NCBI GenBank assembly: GCA_963714055.1
Contig: OY970227.1
Location: 1,426,001 to 1,490,000 of the forward strand
Direction of reading: 5' to 3'
DNA from: JACDBE01 sp963714055
GTDB taxonomy: Bacteria; Actinomycetota; Acidimicrobiia; Spongiisociales; UBA5794
Length of the DNA stretch: 64,000 bases
Below the pieces are notes generated by a model. That model did no database searches, was not told where the DNA came from, and worked only from the letters and a program-made list of their open reading frames with translations. Shown here piece after piece: positions 33,064 through 43,288 of the stretch. Every line of letters starts with the position of its first letter. Position 1 is the stretch's first letter. Both the position numbers and the translations under genes were made by a program.

Positions 33064-34194
33064 CCGTCCGTGCGCACCCAGGCGCCGGCGCGCATCACGG
33101 CGACCAGGTCGAGCCCGTCGGTGAGCGCCACCAGGTCGGCACGGTGTCCCGGGACCAGTTTCCCGACTCCTCTCAGCCCGATGCGGGAGGCCGGGGTGGT
33201 CGAAGCGGCCAGGAGAGACGAGGCCAGCGGAGCCCCCGACCGGACCATCACCTGCACGGCCCGGTGGAGGGTCAGCGTGCTGCTGGCCAGCGTTTCGGTC
33301 CCGGCGAGCCGGGCGACCCCGCCTCCGACCGTGACCTCGAGGCCTCCCAAGCGGTACGTCCCATCCGGGGCGAGGGCGCCGGCGAAGGCGTCGCTCACCA
33401 GGGTGTAGCCCCCTCTGGCGCTCCGCGCCGCCAGCTCCAGCACGACCGGGTCGACGTGGACGCCGTCGGCGATCAGCTCCACCGCCACCCGGGGTTCGCC
33501 GAGCAATACCGGCACCGGCCCAGGATCTCGATGGTGGATCGGCCGCATCGCGTTGAACAGGTGGGTGGCCATGACAGCGCCGGCTTCCACCGCCTCGGCG
33601 GCGATGGCGGCGTCGGCGTCGGTGTGCCCGATCGCCACGGTCGACCCCGGCACCCGAGAGGTGCCGGACCGCATCCATCCCGCCGGGCAGCTCGGGGGCG
33701 ATGGTCACCAGCCGAACCGCCCCCCGCCCTGCTCTGAGGAGCGTGTCGACGTCCGCCGGCTCGGGGGGAAGCAGCAGCCTCGGGTCGTGGGCACCGGCGA
33801 AGCGCGAGCTGAGCCACGGCCCCTCGAGGTGGATCCCGGCCAGTTCGCCGTCCTCGACCAGATCGGCGAGCACGCCGACCTGGGCGGCCATCGTCGGGAT
33901 GGCGTCGGTGACCACCCCGCCGACGATCGAGGTGGTGCCCCTGCGGCGATGGGCCTCGACCGCTCGCAACGCCTCGGCCGGGTCGGTGGTGCAGAACGAA
34001 GCGCCGCCTCCCCCGTGGCAGTGCCCGTCCACGAACCCGGGGGCGAGGATGTCGACCTCCAGATCGACCACTTGCCCGTTCGGCGGCTCACCGGCGCCGG
34101 CGGCGGTGATGGCTTCCCCGTCGACCCGCAGCCACCCGGCTGACAGCGAGCCGTCGGCGTGCAACATGCGGGAGGCGGAGACCAGCACGGTCAC
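33060..34194 (-). CDS. nagA: N-acetylglucosamine-6-phosphate deacetylase
   Basis: About 378 residues. NagA converts GlcNAc-6-P to GlcN-6-P. Features: LAPGFVDGHCHGGGG (metal HxH), GTTSIVGGVVTDAIP, ELAGIHLEGPWLSSRFAGAH (Glu ligand), VAIGHTDADAAIAAEAVEAGAVMATHLFNAM (His ligands), GYTLVSDAFAGALAPDGTYRLGG (catalytic Asp), and VGKLVPGHRADLVAL. One inserted base near 33655 breaks the frame. GTG start at 34194. Its stop shares CTAG with the convergent monooxygenase stop. It is probably part of general amino-sugar recycling rather than the UbiD cluster. Confidence 0.87.
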
Positions 34195-34243
34195 GGAAGC
34201 ACGCTACCGCCGACGTCGCCGGGCCCGGCGGTACCCTGGCTCC

Positions 34244-34316
34244 GGGCCCGTAGCTCAACTGGCAGAGCAGTGGACTTTTAATCCATTGGTTCAGGGTTCG
34301 AGTCCCTGCGGGCCCA
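34244..34316 (+). tRNA. tRNA-Lys (anticodon TTT)
   Basis: A full cloverleaf can be drawn. The acceptor stem GGGCCCG pairs with CGGGCCC and has discriminator A. The D-arm is GCTC-AACTGGCA-GAGC. The anticodon stem-loop is TGGACTTTTAATCCA with anticodon TTT, and the T-arm is AGGGTTCGAGTCCCT. No CCA is encoded. Confidence 0.95.
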
Positions 34317-34368
34317 CTCGACAGGCCCACTCGACAGGCCCACTCGACAGGCCCACTCGACAGGCCCA
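34311..34368. repeat. 13-bp tandem repeat extending from the tRNA-Lys 3' end
   Basis: GGCCCACTCGACA occurs four times in perfect tandem (34311-34362), then a partial fifth copy. The first copy includes the last bases of the tRNA acceptor arm. It looks like slippage expansion or remnants of a repeated attachment core. Confidence 0.8.
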
Positions 34369-34382
34369 CCGACACGCCGCCA

Positions 34383-34799
34383 TCAATCGGGTATGGCGCC
34401 CACCTGGGCGAGGAACACCGGGACCTCGAAGTACACCCGGCCTTCGACGATCTCGCCGTCTCGTAGGTCGTAGTGGACGGCGAGCGGCACCCGCACGTCC
34501 TTCCCGGTGGCGGGCACCCCGGCGAACTCCCCGGTGTGCCGCCCCACGATATCGGCCTCGACGGCCGCCCAGTCACCGTCGACGATTCCCGACCGCATCT
34601 CGGCGTGCGCCTCGAACGCCCCACCGCCGTAGAAGTAGTCGAACATGGCGGCGACCTCGTCCCGCCCATGGTGCTCCTGGCCGGTGGCCATGATCCGGAA
34701 CACGACGTTCTCGGACAGGTAGGCGGTGTCGTGGGTGGGCCAGTACTTCTCCATGGTCTGGCGGTTCCGTTCGACCAGCTCGGTGTCCCGGTTCTCCAT
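34383..34799 (-). CDS. SnoaL-like (NTF2-fold) protein
   Basis: 138 residues: NRQTMEKYWPTHDTAYLSENVVFRIMATGQEHHGRDEVAAMFDYFYGGGAFEAHAEMRSGIVDGDWAAVEADIVGRHTGEFAGVPATGKDVRVPLAVHYDLRDGEIVEGRVYFEVP. The HTGEFxGxPxTGK motif is typical of SnoaL/ester-cyclase-like proteins. ATG at 34799 has a very strong GAGGAGG. It stands alone beyond the tRNA repeat. The substrate is unknown. Confidence 0.78.
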   Translation of the reverse strand: MENRDTELVERNRQTMEKYWPTHDTAYLSENVVFRIMATGQEHHGRDEVAAMFDYFYGGGAFEAHAEMRSGIVDGDWAAVEADIVGRHTGEFAGVPATGKDVRVPLAVHYDLRDGEIVEGRVYFEVPVFLAQVGAIPD

Positions 34800-35010
34800 C
34801 GGTCCTCCTCGATCGGTCTGCCCCTGGCGCCCTCGGGTGCTCCCGGAAGGGCGACCGGAGAGCACCGAGGACGCGCCGGCAGGGTTCCTGCAGAAGCGCC
34901 ACGACGATGCCATCGGACCGTCACCGCACCGACACCGCCTCCGTACCGGCGAACGAAGCTAACGTGCCGGCGTCGGTGCGGCATGCGCCGCTTCGGCAGG
35001 AAGGACGTCC

Positions 35011-35268
35011 GTGCTGATCCTCGCCATCATCGTGCTCGGCATCGCCGCCGGCTGGGTCGCCCAGAAGCTCCTGATGAGCGGTTACCCGACCGACTGGCCG
35101 CTCGCCTTCGGCACCGGCATCGCCGGGTCGTTCGTCGGCGGAATGCTCGGAAGCCTGATCGCCGGCGACGGGCTCCGCATCCGCATGTCGGGGATCATCG
35201 GCTCCATCATCGGGGCGATCATCGTGCTGTTCCTGGTGATGGCGTGGCGGCGCCAGCGCTCCGCCTGA
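35011..35268 (+). CDS. GlsB/YeaQ/YmgE-family small membrane protein
   Basis: 85 residues with three hydrophobic spans: LILAIIVLGIAAGWVAQKLL, LAFGTGIAGSFVGGMLGSLI, and SGIIGSIIGAIIVLFLVMAW, then a basic tail. The glycine-zipper pattern is that of transglycosylase-associated stress proteins, whose biochemical role is not settled. The GTG at 35011 has AGGAAGGA upstream. Confidence 0.82.
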   Translation: MLILAIIVLGIAAGWVAQKLLMSGYPTDWPLAFGTGIAGSFVGGMLGSLIAGDGLRIRMSGIIGSIIGAIIVLFLVMAWRRQRSA

Positions 35269-35357
35269 GCGGCCGCCGCACCAGCCACGCCTTCCACGTG
35301 TAGGTAGGGTTCGCCCGAACCGGTCGGCGCCGGCCGATCATCCAGTGGGAGGACGAG

Positions 35358-35750
35358 ATGGCTGACCATCCGAACGCAGCGCGCTACCGGGCCATGACCG
35401 AGGCAATGAACCGCGGCGAAGTCGACATGGCGGCGATGGCCGACGGCATCGCCGACGACATCGAGTGGTGGGAGATCGGGCGCACCGAGCCGATCCGGGG
35501 CAAGCAGGCGCTGATGGAGCGCATGCAGGACATGGGGGGAGTGTCTATCTCGGTCGACCTCCACGACGCGGTGGCCAACGACGAGCACCTGATCGCCCTG
35601 GTGACCGCCACCGCCACCAGGGGCGACGAGTCGTTCACCTACCGGACCGCGGAGATCCACCACGTGGACGCCGACGGTCGTGTCACCCACCGGTGGGCGT
35701 TCTCCGACGACACCGAGGCGATCATCGACTTCTTCGGACGAGGCGACTGA
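35358..35750 (+). CDS. NTF2-like (SnoaL-type) protein
   Basis: 130 residues: MADHPNAARYRAMTEAMNRGEVDMAAMADGIADDIEWWEIGRTEPIRGKQALMERMQ, then VSISVDLHDAVANDEHLIALVTATATRGDESFTYRTAEIHHVDADGRVTHRWAFSDDTEAIIDFF. The DDxxWWEIG and HRWAFSDD segments are common in nuclear-transport-factor-2-like proteins of actinobacteria. GGGAGGACGAG precedes the ATG. The function is unknown. Confidence 0.78.
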   Translation: MADHPNAARYRAMTEAMNRGEVDMAAMADGIADDIEWWEIGRTEPIRGKQALMERMQDMGGVSISVDLHDAVANDEHLIALVTATATRGDESFTYRTAEIHHVDADGRVTHRWAFSDDTEAIIDFFGRGD

Positions 35751-35789
35751 GCCACCGCCGTCGCCGCTTCGACCGGAAGGCAGGACGAC

Positions 35790-36923
35790 GTGCCGGTCAC
35801 CCGGGTCGCCTCTTACAACGTCGAGAACATGTTCGACCGGGCCAAGGCGATGAACCGCGAGACATGGGAGCAGAGCGGGCCCCTCCTCGGCGCCCATGCC
35901 CGACTCAACGAGTTGATCCAGCGGGACGTGTACGACCAGACGGTGAAGGACGAGATGCTCGCCCTGCTCGACAAGCTCGGCCTTCTCCACTCCGACATGG
36001 CCACTTACGCCATCCTGCGCCGGATCCGCGGGCGGTTCCTCACCCGCCCGAGAACCGGCGACCCGTACATCTCCGCCCAGGGTCGGGAGAGCTGGATCGG
36101 ATGGGTCGAATTGACCACCGAGCACGTCACCGCCCTGGCCAGCCGGCACACGGCGATGGTGATGAGGGACGTCGGCGCCGACGTCCTCGGTGTCGTCGAG
36201 GCCGAGTCCCGCACGCTCCTGGAGGTCTTCTCGGCCTCGATGCTCCCCGACGTCGGGTGGACGCCGTACGAACAGGCGCTGCTGCTCGACGGCAACGACG
36301 GGCGCGGCATCGACGTCGGGCTGATGACCCGGGGCGGCCACCGGGTCACCGAGATCCGCACGCACATCGCCGACACCGATCGGGCAGGGGTCATCTTCTC
36401 CCGCGACTGCCCCGAGTACCACGTGCGCACTCCGGGCGGCGAGCGGCTCGTGGTGCTCGTCAACCACTTCAAGTCCAAGGGGTATGGCAGCGCCGGCGAC
36501 CCGATCGGTGCGGAGCGCCGGTTCCGCCAGGCCGCCCGGCTCGCCCAGATCTACGCCGACCTCGTCTACGAGGGCGCCCGCTACGTCGCCGTGGTCGGCG
36601 ACCTCAACGACGATGCGTCCAGCGAGGCGCTGGCACCGCTCTTCGAGCGGACCCCGCTGCGCGACATCAGTGAACACCCCGATTTCGCCTGGGGACCGCG
36701 CCGCGGCACCTTCGGTTCGGGCAACGACAAGGAGAAGATCGATTACGTGCTGCTGTCCCCCGAGCTGTTCACCAAGGCGACTGGCGGGGGTGTGTTCCGC
36801 AAGGGCATCTGGCGGGGCGCACGGACCAGGGACCCGTGGGAGATCTACGACACGATGACGGCCGAGCACCATGCCGCCTCCGACCACGCCGCCATCCACG
36901 CCGACATCGACTGGGGTCACTGA
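35790..36923 (+). CDS. Endonuclease/exonuclease/phosphatase (EEP) family protein
   Basis: 377 residues. The DNase I-like catalytic set is complete: Asn in VASYNVENMF, Glu in VLGVVEAESRTL, His in VLVNHFKSKG, Asp/Asn in VVGDLNDDASSEAL, Asp in EKIDYVLLSPEL, and the final ASDHAAI. There is no signal peptide, so it is probably cytoplasmic. Substrates of this family range from nucleic acids to phospholipids and phosphoinositides, and cannot be chosen here. GTG at 35790 follows AAGGCAGGACG. Confidence 0.83.
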   Translation: MPVTRVASYNVENMFDRAKAMNRETWEQSGPLLGAHARLNELIQRDVYDQTVKDEMLALLDKLGLLHSDMATYAILRRIRGRFLTRPRTGDPYISAQGRESWIGWVELTTEHVTALASRHTAMVMRDVGADVLGVVEAESRTLLEVFSASMLPDVGWTPYEQALLLDGNDGRGIDVGLMTRGGHRVTEIRTHIADTDRAGVIFSRDCPEYHVRTPGGERLVVLVNHFKSKGYGSAGDPIGAERRFRQAARLAQIYADLVYEGARYVAVVGDLNDDASSEALAPLFERTPLRDISEHPDFAWGPRRGTFGSGNDKEKIDYVLLSPELFTKATGGGVFRKGIWRGARTRDPWEIYDTMTAEHHAASDHAAIHADIDWGH

Positions 36924-36964
36924 CCTGGTGCGGATCCGGGGCGCGAAAACGATGCATGTGGTTG

Positions 36965-36994
36965 TTGCGACCGCATCGTCCGCGGCGCTAGGTT
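36965..36994 (+). promoter_or_regulatory. Promoter of the surface protein gene
   Basis: TTGCGA at 36965-36970 and TAGGTT at 36989-36994 with an 18-bp spacer. A perfect 14-bp palindrome GAGCCCTAGGGCTC follows at 37014-37027, near or just after the expected transcript start, and could be an operator or a leader hairpin. Confidence 0.5.
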
Positions 36995-37044
36995 GACCCG
37001 TCCGTTGGAAATTGAGCCCTAGGGCTCGGCTATCGGGAGAACGT

Positions 37045-39059
37045 ATGTACCAACCTGCGGTGGGGGGTGGTATGGGGAAAGCGACCCGCCGTATCCTCGC
37101 CGCCCTCATTTCCCTGATCACGCTGCTGGCCGTCCTGGCGACGGCGCCACCGCCCGCCGAGGCCGGGGTGGTCGACCTCCCCACGCCCCCCGAGCCCGGA
37201 TGTATCGACACCGTCGCCGGAGGGGTCGGGCTCCACGAGGGAGTCAAGACCCCGGCGGGTGGGATCGTGCTCGACGTGCCCGGGCCGGTCATCATGGTCG
37301 TGGTCGAGTGGATCGGCCGCGACGACGCCAACACCGGGGTGTCCGACCTCGAGCTCGAGGTGACCGGGCCCGGAGGCACGGTCACCGACACGGTCGCCGG
37401 CAACCTGGCCAGCAGCGACTCGGTGACCGAGAACGGCATCGAAACCGTCTACGGGTGGTGGGCCGACATCACCGACCTGGTCGGCGACGGCGAGGCCGGG
37501 GAGTACACCTTCGACATCGAGCCGTTCGCCAGCTTCCCCGGCCCGGGCCGGTCGTGGGGCGCCGCGGTGACCGTCGTGTACGACACCAGCCCGTGTGATC
37601 CGCCGGTCAGCGAGGTTGTCTGGAAGATCGGCGCCGACTTCATCTTCGGGGGCGCCCCCAGCACTCCACCCACCACCGACATCGTCGTGTGGGACTGGTC
37701 CGAGCCTCTGGCCGAGGAAACCACGCTCACCCTGCGAGCGGCATTCGGCGGAGCCGACACCGAGACGATGAACTGCCGGGTGCAGGCGGTGTGGCTGGCC
37801 TCGGGCACCGGAACGGCACCGGCGGACACCGACGACCTGATCGACGACAACGGGAACGTGGTCACGCCGGGGTCGGTCGAGGCGCTCATCGACGTGTTCA
37901 ACCCGGGGAGCCAGGCGTGTCCGGGCCCGTCGTTCGTCGACCCGGTGGTCAGCCTCACCGGTGGGAACATCGGGCCGCAGTTCTCGCTGGTCGAGTTCGA
38001 CGTGGTGGTCCCCGCCGGAGCCGAATGGCTGGCGATGCAGCTGGAGTCGCCCCGAGACAACGGCGGGCTCGAGGGGCTCCCCGAATCGGGGGCTTGGGCC
38101 GGAAGCGGGTTGCTCCTCATCCCGGAGCAGACGCAGCAACAGGACCCGGACATCCTCATCGAGAAGACCGTGCTCGACGGCGCCGGACAGCCCTGCCCCG
38201 GGGTGGAGGGCGAAGACGAGCTGGTCGTTGGCGAACCCGGCGATCCGGTGACCTACTGCTTCCGCGTGGAGAACACCGGCGACACCTTCCTCTTCCCGGT
38301 GGTGATCGAGGATCCCGACCTCGGGATCAGCAACCTCGACATGACCCTGGTGTCGGGTGACGACTCGGTCCCGTTCCCACCGGGCGGCGAGCTGGTCTAC
38401 AGCTACGAGACGGTCATCGACGGCGACCTGCTCAACGTCGCCACCGTGACCGGCACCCCGGTGGACGAGGAGGGGAACCCGCTCGACCTGCCCGACGTCA
38501 CCGACGACAACGACGCCGCGGTCGAGGAGGACGATCCCCGAGACCACCACCACCGGGACCGTGCTCACGTCGACCCTCGACGCTTTCTGCGACAACGACA
38601 CCCCGTGGCTCGCCTACGACATCGTGGCCCCGGGCCTGTCCGACGAGGCGACGATCACCTTCTCGGAGGGGGCCGACTCGGCGGTGTACACGGTGGCGGT
38701 GGGCAGCGGCCAGGTGCTCTGGCCGGGGGCCGAGATCGACGCCGCCGGCAACCCGATCGACTGGCCCGGCTGGGACCAGGACGCCGACGGCGTCTGGTTC
38801 GACAACCCGGACAACCCGTTCTCGTGGGCGCAGGAAGAGGTGGAGGTGACCGTCGAGGTCAACCCGACCGTCGGACCGGTCACCATGACCTACCCGCCGG
38901 CGGACCCGGACGTGCAGCACCGTCCCGCCTCCGACGGATCGCGCCCGATGAGCTACCGGCGACGGCTCCGAGCCCGGCGGCCAGGCGCTGTTCGGGGTGC
39001 TGCTGCTGCTCGCCGGCGTCGCCGTTGTGGCCGCCGAGGCACGCAGCCGGGACCGCTGA
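37045..39059 (+). CDS. Secreted surface protein with probable LPATG-type anchor
   Basis: About 670 residues. A signal peptide (KATRRILAALISLITLLAVLATAPPPAEA) precedes a beta-rich extracellular region with DUF11-like segments: GEPGDPVTYCFRVENTGDTFLFPVVIEDPDLGI and LLNVATVTGTPVDEEGNPL. Paired cysteines are scattered. At the C-terminus, ELPAT is seen in one frame and ATGDGSEPGG plus the hydrophobic ALFGVLLLLAGVAVVAAEA and basic RSRDR tail in another, which fits a sortase LPATG signal broken by an indel. A further break lies near 38534. ATG at 37045 follows GGGAGA; ATG at 37072 is an alternative. It is followed by a strong terminator. Role unknown, presumably structural or adhesive. Confidence 0.75.
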
Positions 39060-39080
39060 CCGGGCCCGAGTAGAACGGGC

Positions 39081-39114
39081 GAGGCCGGTGCCGGGTTGAC
39101 CCGACACCGGCCTC
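39081..39114. terminator. Bidirectional terminator hairpin
   Basis: GAGGCCGGTG (39081-39090) pairs with CACCGGCCTC (39105-39114), with an inner CGGGT/ACCCG pairing. It lies between the convergent surface protein and Wzc-like genes, touching the latter's stop. Confidence 0.75.
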
Positions 39115-40982
39115 AGTGCGTGGCTGTCGTCGGCTCGAGCTCGGGGCCGCCCGGCTCCGGGTCGCTCGGCTCGGTGCGGCGTGACCCGATGAGCTCGCGG
39201 CGCACCGGCGCCTTGACGTAGACGTAGCCGGCGATCGGGGTCCCGATCAACTCGAGCCGGTCCCGTAGGTCGTGAGCGGTCGAGCCCTTGCTGCCGTGGG
39301 CCACCACCACCACGGCCTGCTGCGCCATGTTGATGATGGTGCTCGCATAGGCGCGATGCAGCAGCGGTGGGGTGTCGATGACCACGAACTCGTATTCGGC
39401 GGTGACGCTCGGCGAGCAGCTGGCGGGTGGCACCGATGCTGAAGAAGTCGGCCGGCGCCACCATCGTCTGCCCGCGTCCGAGGAGATGGAGGGCTCCCGG
39501 CATCGTTCGATGCCCGGCGATGCGGTCGATGTCGAACTCGATGACCTCGAGCACCCTCTCCAGCGTGATGCGCCCGCCCACCAACTCCGGCAGCCCGTAC
39601 CGGGGCGACTCGGTCCCCACCAGGAGACGGGTCAGCGCCTGGTCGTCGAAGTCGGCGTCGACCGCCAGGACCTTGAACCCGTCCCGCGCCGCCGCCAGGG
39701 CGATGTTCGCCGCGGTCACCGTCTTGCCGTCGCCGGGCTCGGCGGAGACGACGACGAACGAGCGCGATCCACCGGGTAGCGCCGTGCCGTCGCCGTCGAC
39801 GACCGGTCCCTCCGCCCTCGACCTCATCTCCAACGCGGTGGCGAGGAACCGGTACGCCTCGGCGGTCGACGTGGAGGCGGCGTCTCGGACCGGCAGCTGC
39901 GTCCTGAGCCCGGCCTCGGTGAACGAGGGCACCTCGGCCAGCAGGCCGGCCCCGAGGATCGCCTCGGGCTGGAGACGGTCGTCGAACGTCTGGGTGCGCA
40001 GGGCGAGCACGTAGGCGACGGCGGCGCCGATCATCACGCCGATGACCAGCGAGACGGCGGCGGCACGAGCCATCCCGGTGGTCACCGGAACGACCTCCTC
40101 GGCCGGCGACACGACCACCACGCCGCTCCCGGCGAGCTCGGCATCGACCGAGAGCTCGTCCCGCAGCACGGCGAGGGCGCTCAGCTGCCGGACCGCCTCG
40201 GACTGCTGCTCGAGCAGCGCCCTCAGCTCAGGGCTCTCCTGCTCGATGGCGTCCAACTGCTGGAGGGTGGCGAACGACTTGGCGATGTCGTCGAGCTCGA
40301 GGCGGATCTGGGCGGCGCGCTCGGCGTCGGCGGTGGGCAGCTCGGCCTGTAGCTCGACCAGCCTCTCCAGCGACGCCCGGTACTGATCGGCGAGAGCGGC
40401 GCGCGACGGGTCGGCAGCCGTGAACTCGGCGATGTCGGCCTGGATCTGGTCGAGGTCGGACCTCCACCGCTCGATGGAGGTGCCCAGCTCCTCGACGGCG
40501 GCGGAAAAGGTGCTGGTGGCCTCGTCCTCGAGGACCGACTGGTACGCCTCGGTCACCGCGTTGACGCTCGCCAGAGCGACGTCGGGATCGCCGGCGATGA
40601 ACCCGACGGTCAACACGTCCGATCCCGGGCTCGACCCGACGGTGAGCCGGCGGGCGAACTCGGTCAGGTCCATCGGGTCGGCGAGGGCGACGACCGCCGG
40701 TGAGCCGATCACCTCGTGGGCGATTGTCTGCGATCGGAGGACCGCCACCTGGTTCTCGACGTAGCGGTCGGCGTTGGCGCCCGACACCGGCTGCTCGAAC
40801 AGCGACGATGCTCTCGGGTCTTCTACGACCAGAGTGGCGACCGCCGACCACTCCTTCGGTTGCAGCGCGGTGAACACCACACCGAGCACGATGCAGGCGG
40901 CGACGATCGCTCCGAACAGGGCCCGATAACGCCAGATCGCACCGATGACGGTGGGTTCGAAGGTCGATTCACGTGGTTCCAT
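39113..40982 (-). CDS. Wzc-like polysaccharide chain-length protein / BY-kinase
   Basis: About 620 residues. Wzz domain: N-terminal membrane span (AIWRYRALFGAIVAACIVLGVVFTAL), an extracellular coiled-coil region (DLDQIQADIAEFTAADPSRAALADQYRASLERLVELQAEL), and a second span (AAAVSLVIGVMIGAAVAYVLAL). The kinase domain has Walker A SAEPGDGKTVTAANIA, A' LAVDADFDD and Walker B FVVIDTPPLL. One inserted base near 39410 splits the kinase. The C-terminal tail (RRTEPSDPEPGGPELEPTTATH) has no tyrosine cluster, unlike classical BY-kinases. It controls polymer length and export in the exopolysaccharide locus that starts here. Confidence 0.85.
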
Positions 40983-41262
40983 CGTTGGCCCTTCGACCCG
41001 GCCACCAGTCCCCAGACTGACCGTGACAGAGGCTAGTCCCGCCCGTGGCCCCATCGAGGGGTCGGGCGACTCATTGTCCCATTTCGCAATGCTCGGACCG
41101 TTGGCGGCGACTACCCTCACCGTGCCGGCCCCGTATGGAGGTGCGGGTTCGGTTTCGAGGGGAGGCCGAATTGCGGGCAGGGGGATCTGTCCATGCCCTC
41201 AGTGGGGCGCCGGTCCGTCACGCCAACGGCTGCGGACCGTGCCCTGGCATGCCGAGGCGGTC

Positions 41263-42075
41263 GTGAACGTCCCGCCGGGCCGGGTGGACGTGCTCGGAGT
41301 AGGCATCAGCGTGGTCGACCTCGACCGGGCGGTGGCGGCGATCGAATCGTGGGTCGAGGCGGGCCTGCACCGGTACGTGTGCGTCACCGGCGTTCACGGC
41401 GTCATGGAGTCTCGGTCACAACCGGCGCTGCGGTCGATCCACAACGCCTCGGGGATGACCGTCCCCGACGGGATGCCGATGGTCTGGGCCGGACGACGGT
41501 GCGGAGCCACCGGCATCGGCAGGGTCCGGGGACCCGACCTGATGCTGGCGGTGCTCTCCACCGCGGTCGAGCGAGGGTGGCGATCGTTCCTCTACGGCGG
41601 CAAGGAGGGTGTGCCCGAGCTCCTGGCCGATCGTCTCGTCGCCCGGTTCCCCGGCTTGCAGGTGACCGGCACGTTCTCACCGCCCTTCCGAGCCCTCACC
41701 GCCGACGAGGACGAAGACGTGGTGCGCCGCATCAATCTGGCCAGGCCCGACCTGGTGTGGGTTGGCCTGAGCACGCCCAAGCAGGAACAGTGGATGGCGG
41801 CCCACGCCGGGAGGCTCGATGCTCCGGTGATGCTCGGCGTCGGAGCGGCCTTCGACGTGCACGCCGGGTTGACCTCCGAGGCCCCGAGGTGGATCCAGCG
41901 GTCCGGGTTCGAGTGGCTGTACCGGCTGGCGCGGGAGCCGCGCCGCTTGTGGCGGCGGTATCTCGGCAACAACCCACGATTCGTGGCGTCGATCCTCCGC
42001 CACCCACCAGTGCTGGTCGAAGGCGTCGACAGCCAGCTGGATGCCGACCCGTCGGCACCTGCGGTCAGCAACTGA
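41263..42075 (+). CDS. WecG/TagA/CpsF-family glycosyltransferase
   Basis: 270 residues of GT26: VDVLGVGISVVDLDRAVAAIESWVEAG, VCVTGVHGVMESRSQPALRSIHNASGMTVPDGMPMVWAGRRCG, RSFLYGGKEGVPELLADRLVARFPGLQVTGTFSPPF, DLVWVGLSTPKQEQWMAAHAGRLDAPVMLGVGAAFDVHAG. Relatives add ManNAcA or ManNAc to a lipid-linked GlcNAc. With a UDP-ManNAc(3NAc)A set at 59-63 kb, transfer of that sugar is plausible. GTG at 41263 is preferred; the gene is divergent from the Wzc-like gene. The 280 bp between them contain CATTG/CAATG inverted arms near 41071-41090. Confidence 0.85.
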   Translation: MNVPPGRVDVLGVGISVVDLDRAVAAIESWVEAGLHRYVCVTGVHGVMESRSQPALRSIHNASGMTVPDGMPMVWAGRRCGATGIGRVRGPDLMLAVLSTAVERGWRSFLYGGKEGVPELLADRLVARFPGLQVTGTFSPPFRALTADEDEDVVRRINLARPDLVWVGLSTPKQEQWMAAHAGRLDAPVMLGVGAAFDVHAGLTSEAPRWIQRSGFEWLYRLAREPRRLWRRYLGNNPRFVASILRHPPVLVEGVDSQLDADPSAPAVSN

Positions 42076-42083
42076 CCCGGCGG

Positions 42084-43288
42084 TCAGGGCGGCGACATGC
42101 CCACCGCCGCCGCATACGCCTCCATGATCACCTCCTCGAAGGTCGGCGATGGCCTTCGGGACACGTTCGTCGGGGGCGGCGAATGCAGGAAGCGGTCGAT
42201 GGCCGCTCCCAGGTTGCGGGCGGTCTCGTCGGGTGCGCCCACCTCGACCACCTCTGAAGGCGACTCGGCGTAGCGCATCGACCAGCTCGGCCGGTCCCCC
42301 CCGGCGCAGCGCCACGACCGGGGTGTTGAGGCTCAACGCCTCGGCCACCACCAGACCGGCCTCCTCGTGCAGGGCGGGATGGACCAGGACGCCGGCACCG
42401 GCGATCGCCCGCAGGAGCTCCTCCCGGGACACCTGGCCACACAGGTCGACTCTGTCCGACAGACCGGCGCGGGCTCGCCGCGGCTGACAGCCGGGCGGCG
42501 TCGGGGCCGGAGCCGAAGACCCGCAGCCTTGCGCCGGCATGGGTGACGTGACGCATGGCGGCGATCGCCAGCGGTACCGCCTTCCATGGGACCAGCCGTC
42601 CGGCGCACACCACATCGGTGCCACGGACGAGTGGCGGGTCCTCCAGGTGCAACGGCCCCACCGCCGAGGCGTTGGGCTGGACGGTGACCGGCCCGGACCG
42701 GGCATGCCCGATTCGCGCCGCCGTCTCCCCGTTCTGGGCGATCACCACGGTCGCCCGACGCATGGTCCGGCGTACCACCGGACGAGCGGCCAGCAGTCGG
42801 CGGGTCACCAGCCGGAGGGCCTCCTCGCCCACCCCTCTCGCCCCCAGGGTGGCCCACCACCCTCGGGGCACCTCCACCGCTCCTCCCACCGGGCCCCACA
42901 CCAACGGCTTGTCCAGCTCGGCGAGCCCGGTCCTGGCCCAGTAGGAGGCGAAGGTGGCGTGATGGACCACGTCGAACCCGACGAGATGGTCGAGCTGCCG
43001 CGCCGAGTCCAGCGCCCGCCGCTGCCAGCGGTCGTAGTACCACTGCATGCCCGGGATGCCCCAGCGTTTCGCCCGCAACGGGACACCGGGGAGGTCGACA
43101 CCGTGGAGGTGGATCCGCTCCCGCAGCGGGTGGTCGGCCAGGTGGCTGCGCAGCGGTGCCAGGTTGTTGTCCCTGGTGATGACCCAGACCTCATGGTGGC
43201 GGGCGGCGGCGAGCACCACGCTGAGCCCGACCTCCGGTTCCGATCCCTTGCCAGGCTCGCAGGCGTAGGCCGAGACGAGGACCTTCAT
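42084..43288 (-). CDS. Glycosyltransferase family 4 protein
   Basis: About 400 residues. The N-terminus MKVLVSAYACEPGKGSEPEVGLSVVLAAARHHEVWVIT is typical of a GT4 subgroup with a SEPGxG-like donor loop. The C-terminal half has VVCAGRLVPWKAVPLAIAAM, LRVFGSGPD, VDLCGQVSREELLRAIAGAGVLVHPALHEEAGLVVAEALSLNTPVVAL (the EAGLVVxEAL donor-binding motif). Two inserted bases (near 42475 and 42270). The ATG overlaps the upstream nucleotidyltransferase-like stop. Confidence 0.82.

Noticed and set aside
34311..34368. A CRISPR array at the short repeats
   Set aside because: Units are 13 bp and contiguous with no spacers, and no cas genes are nearby.
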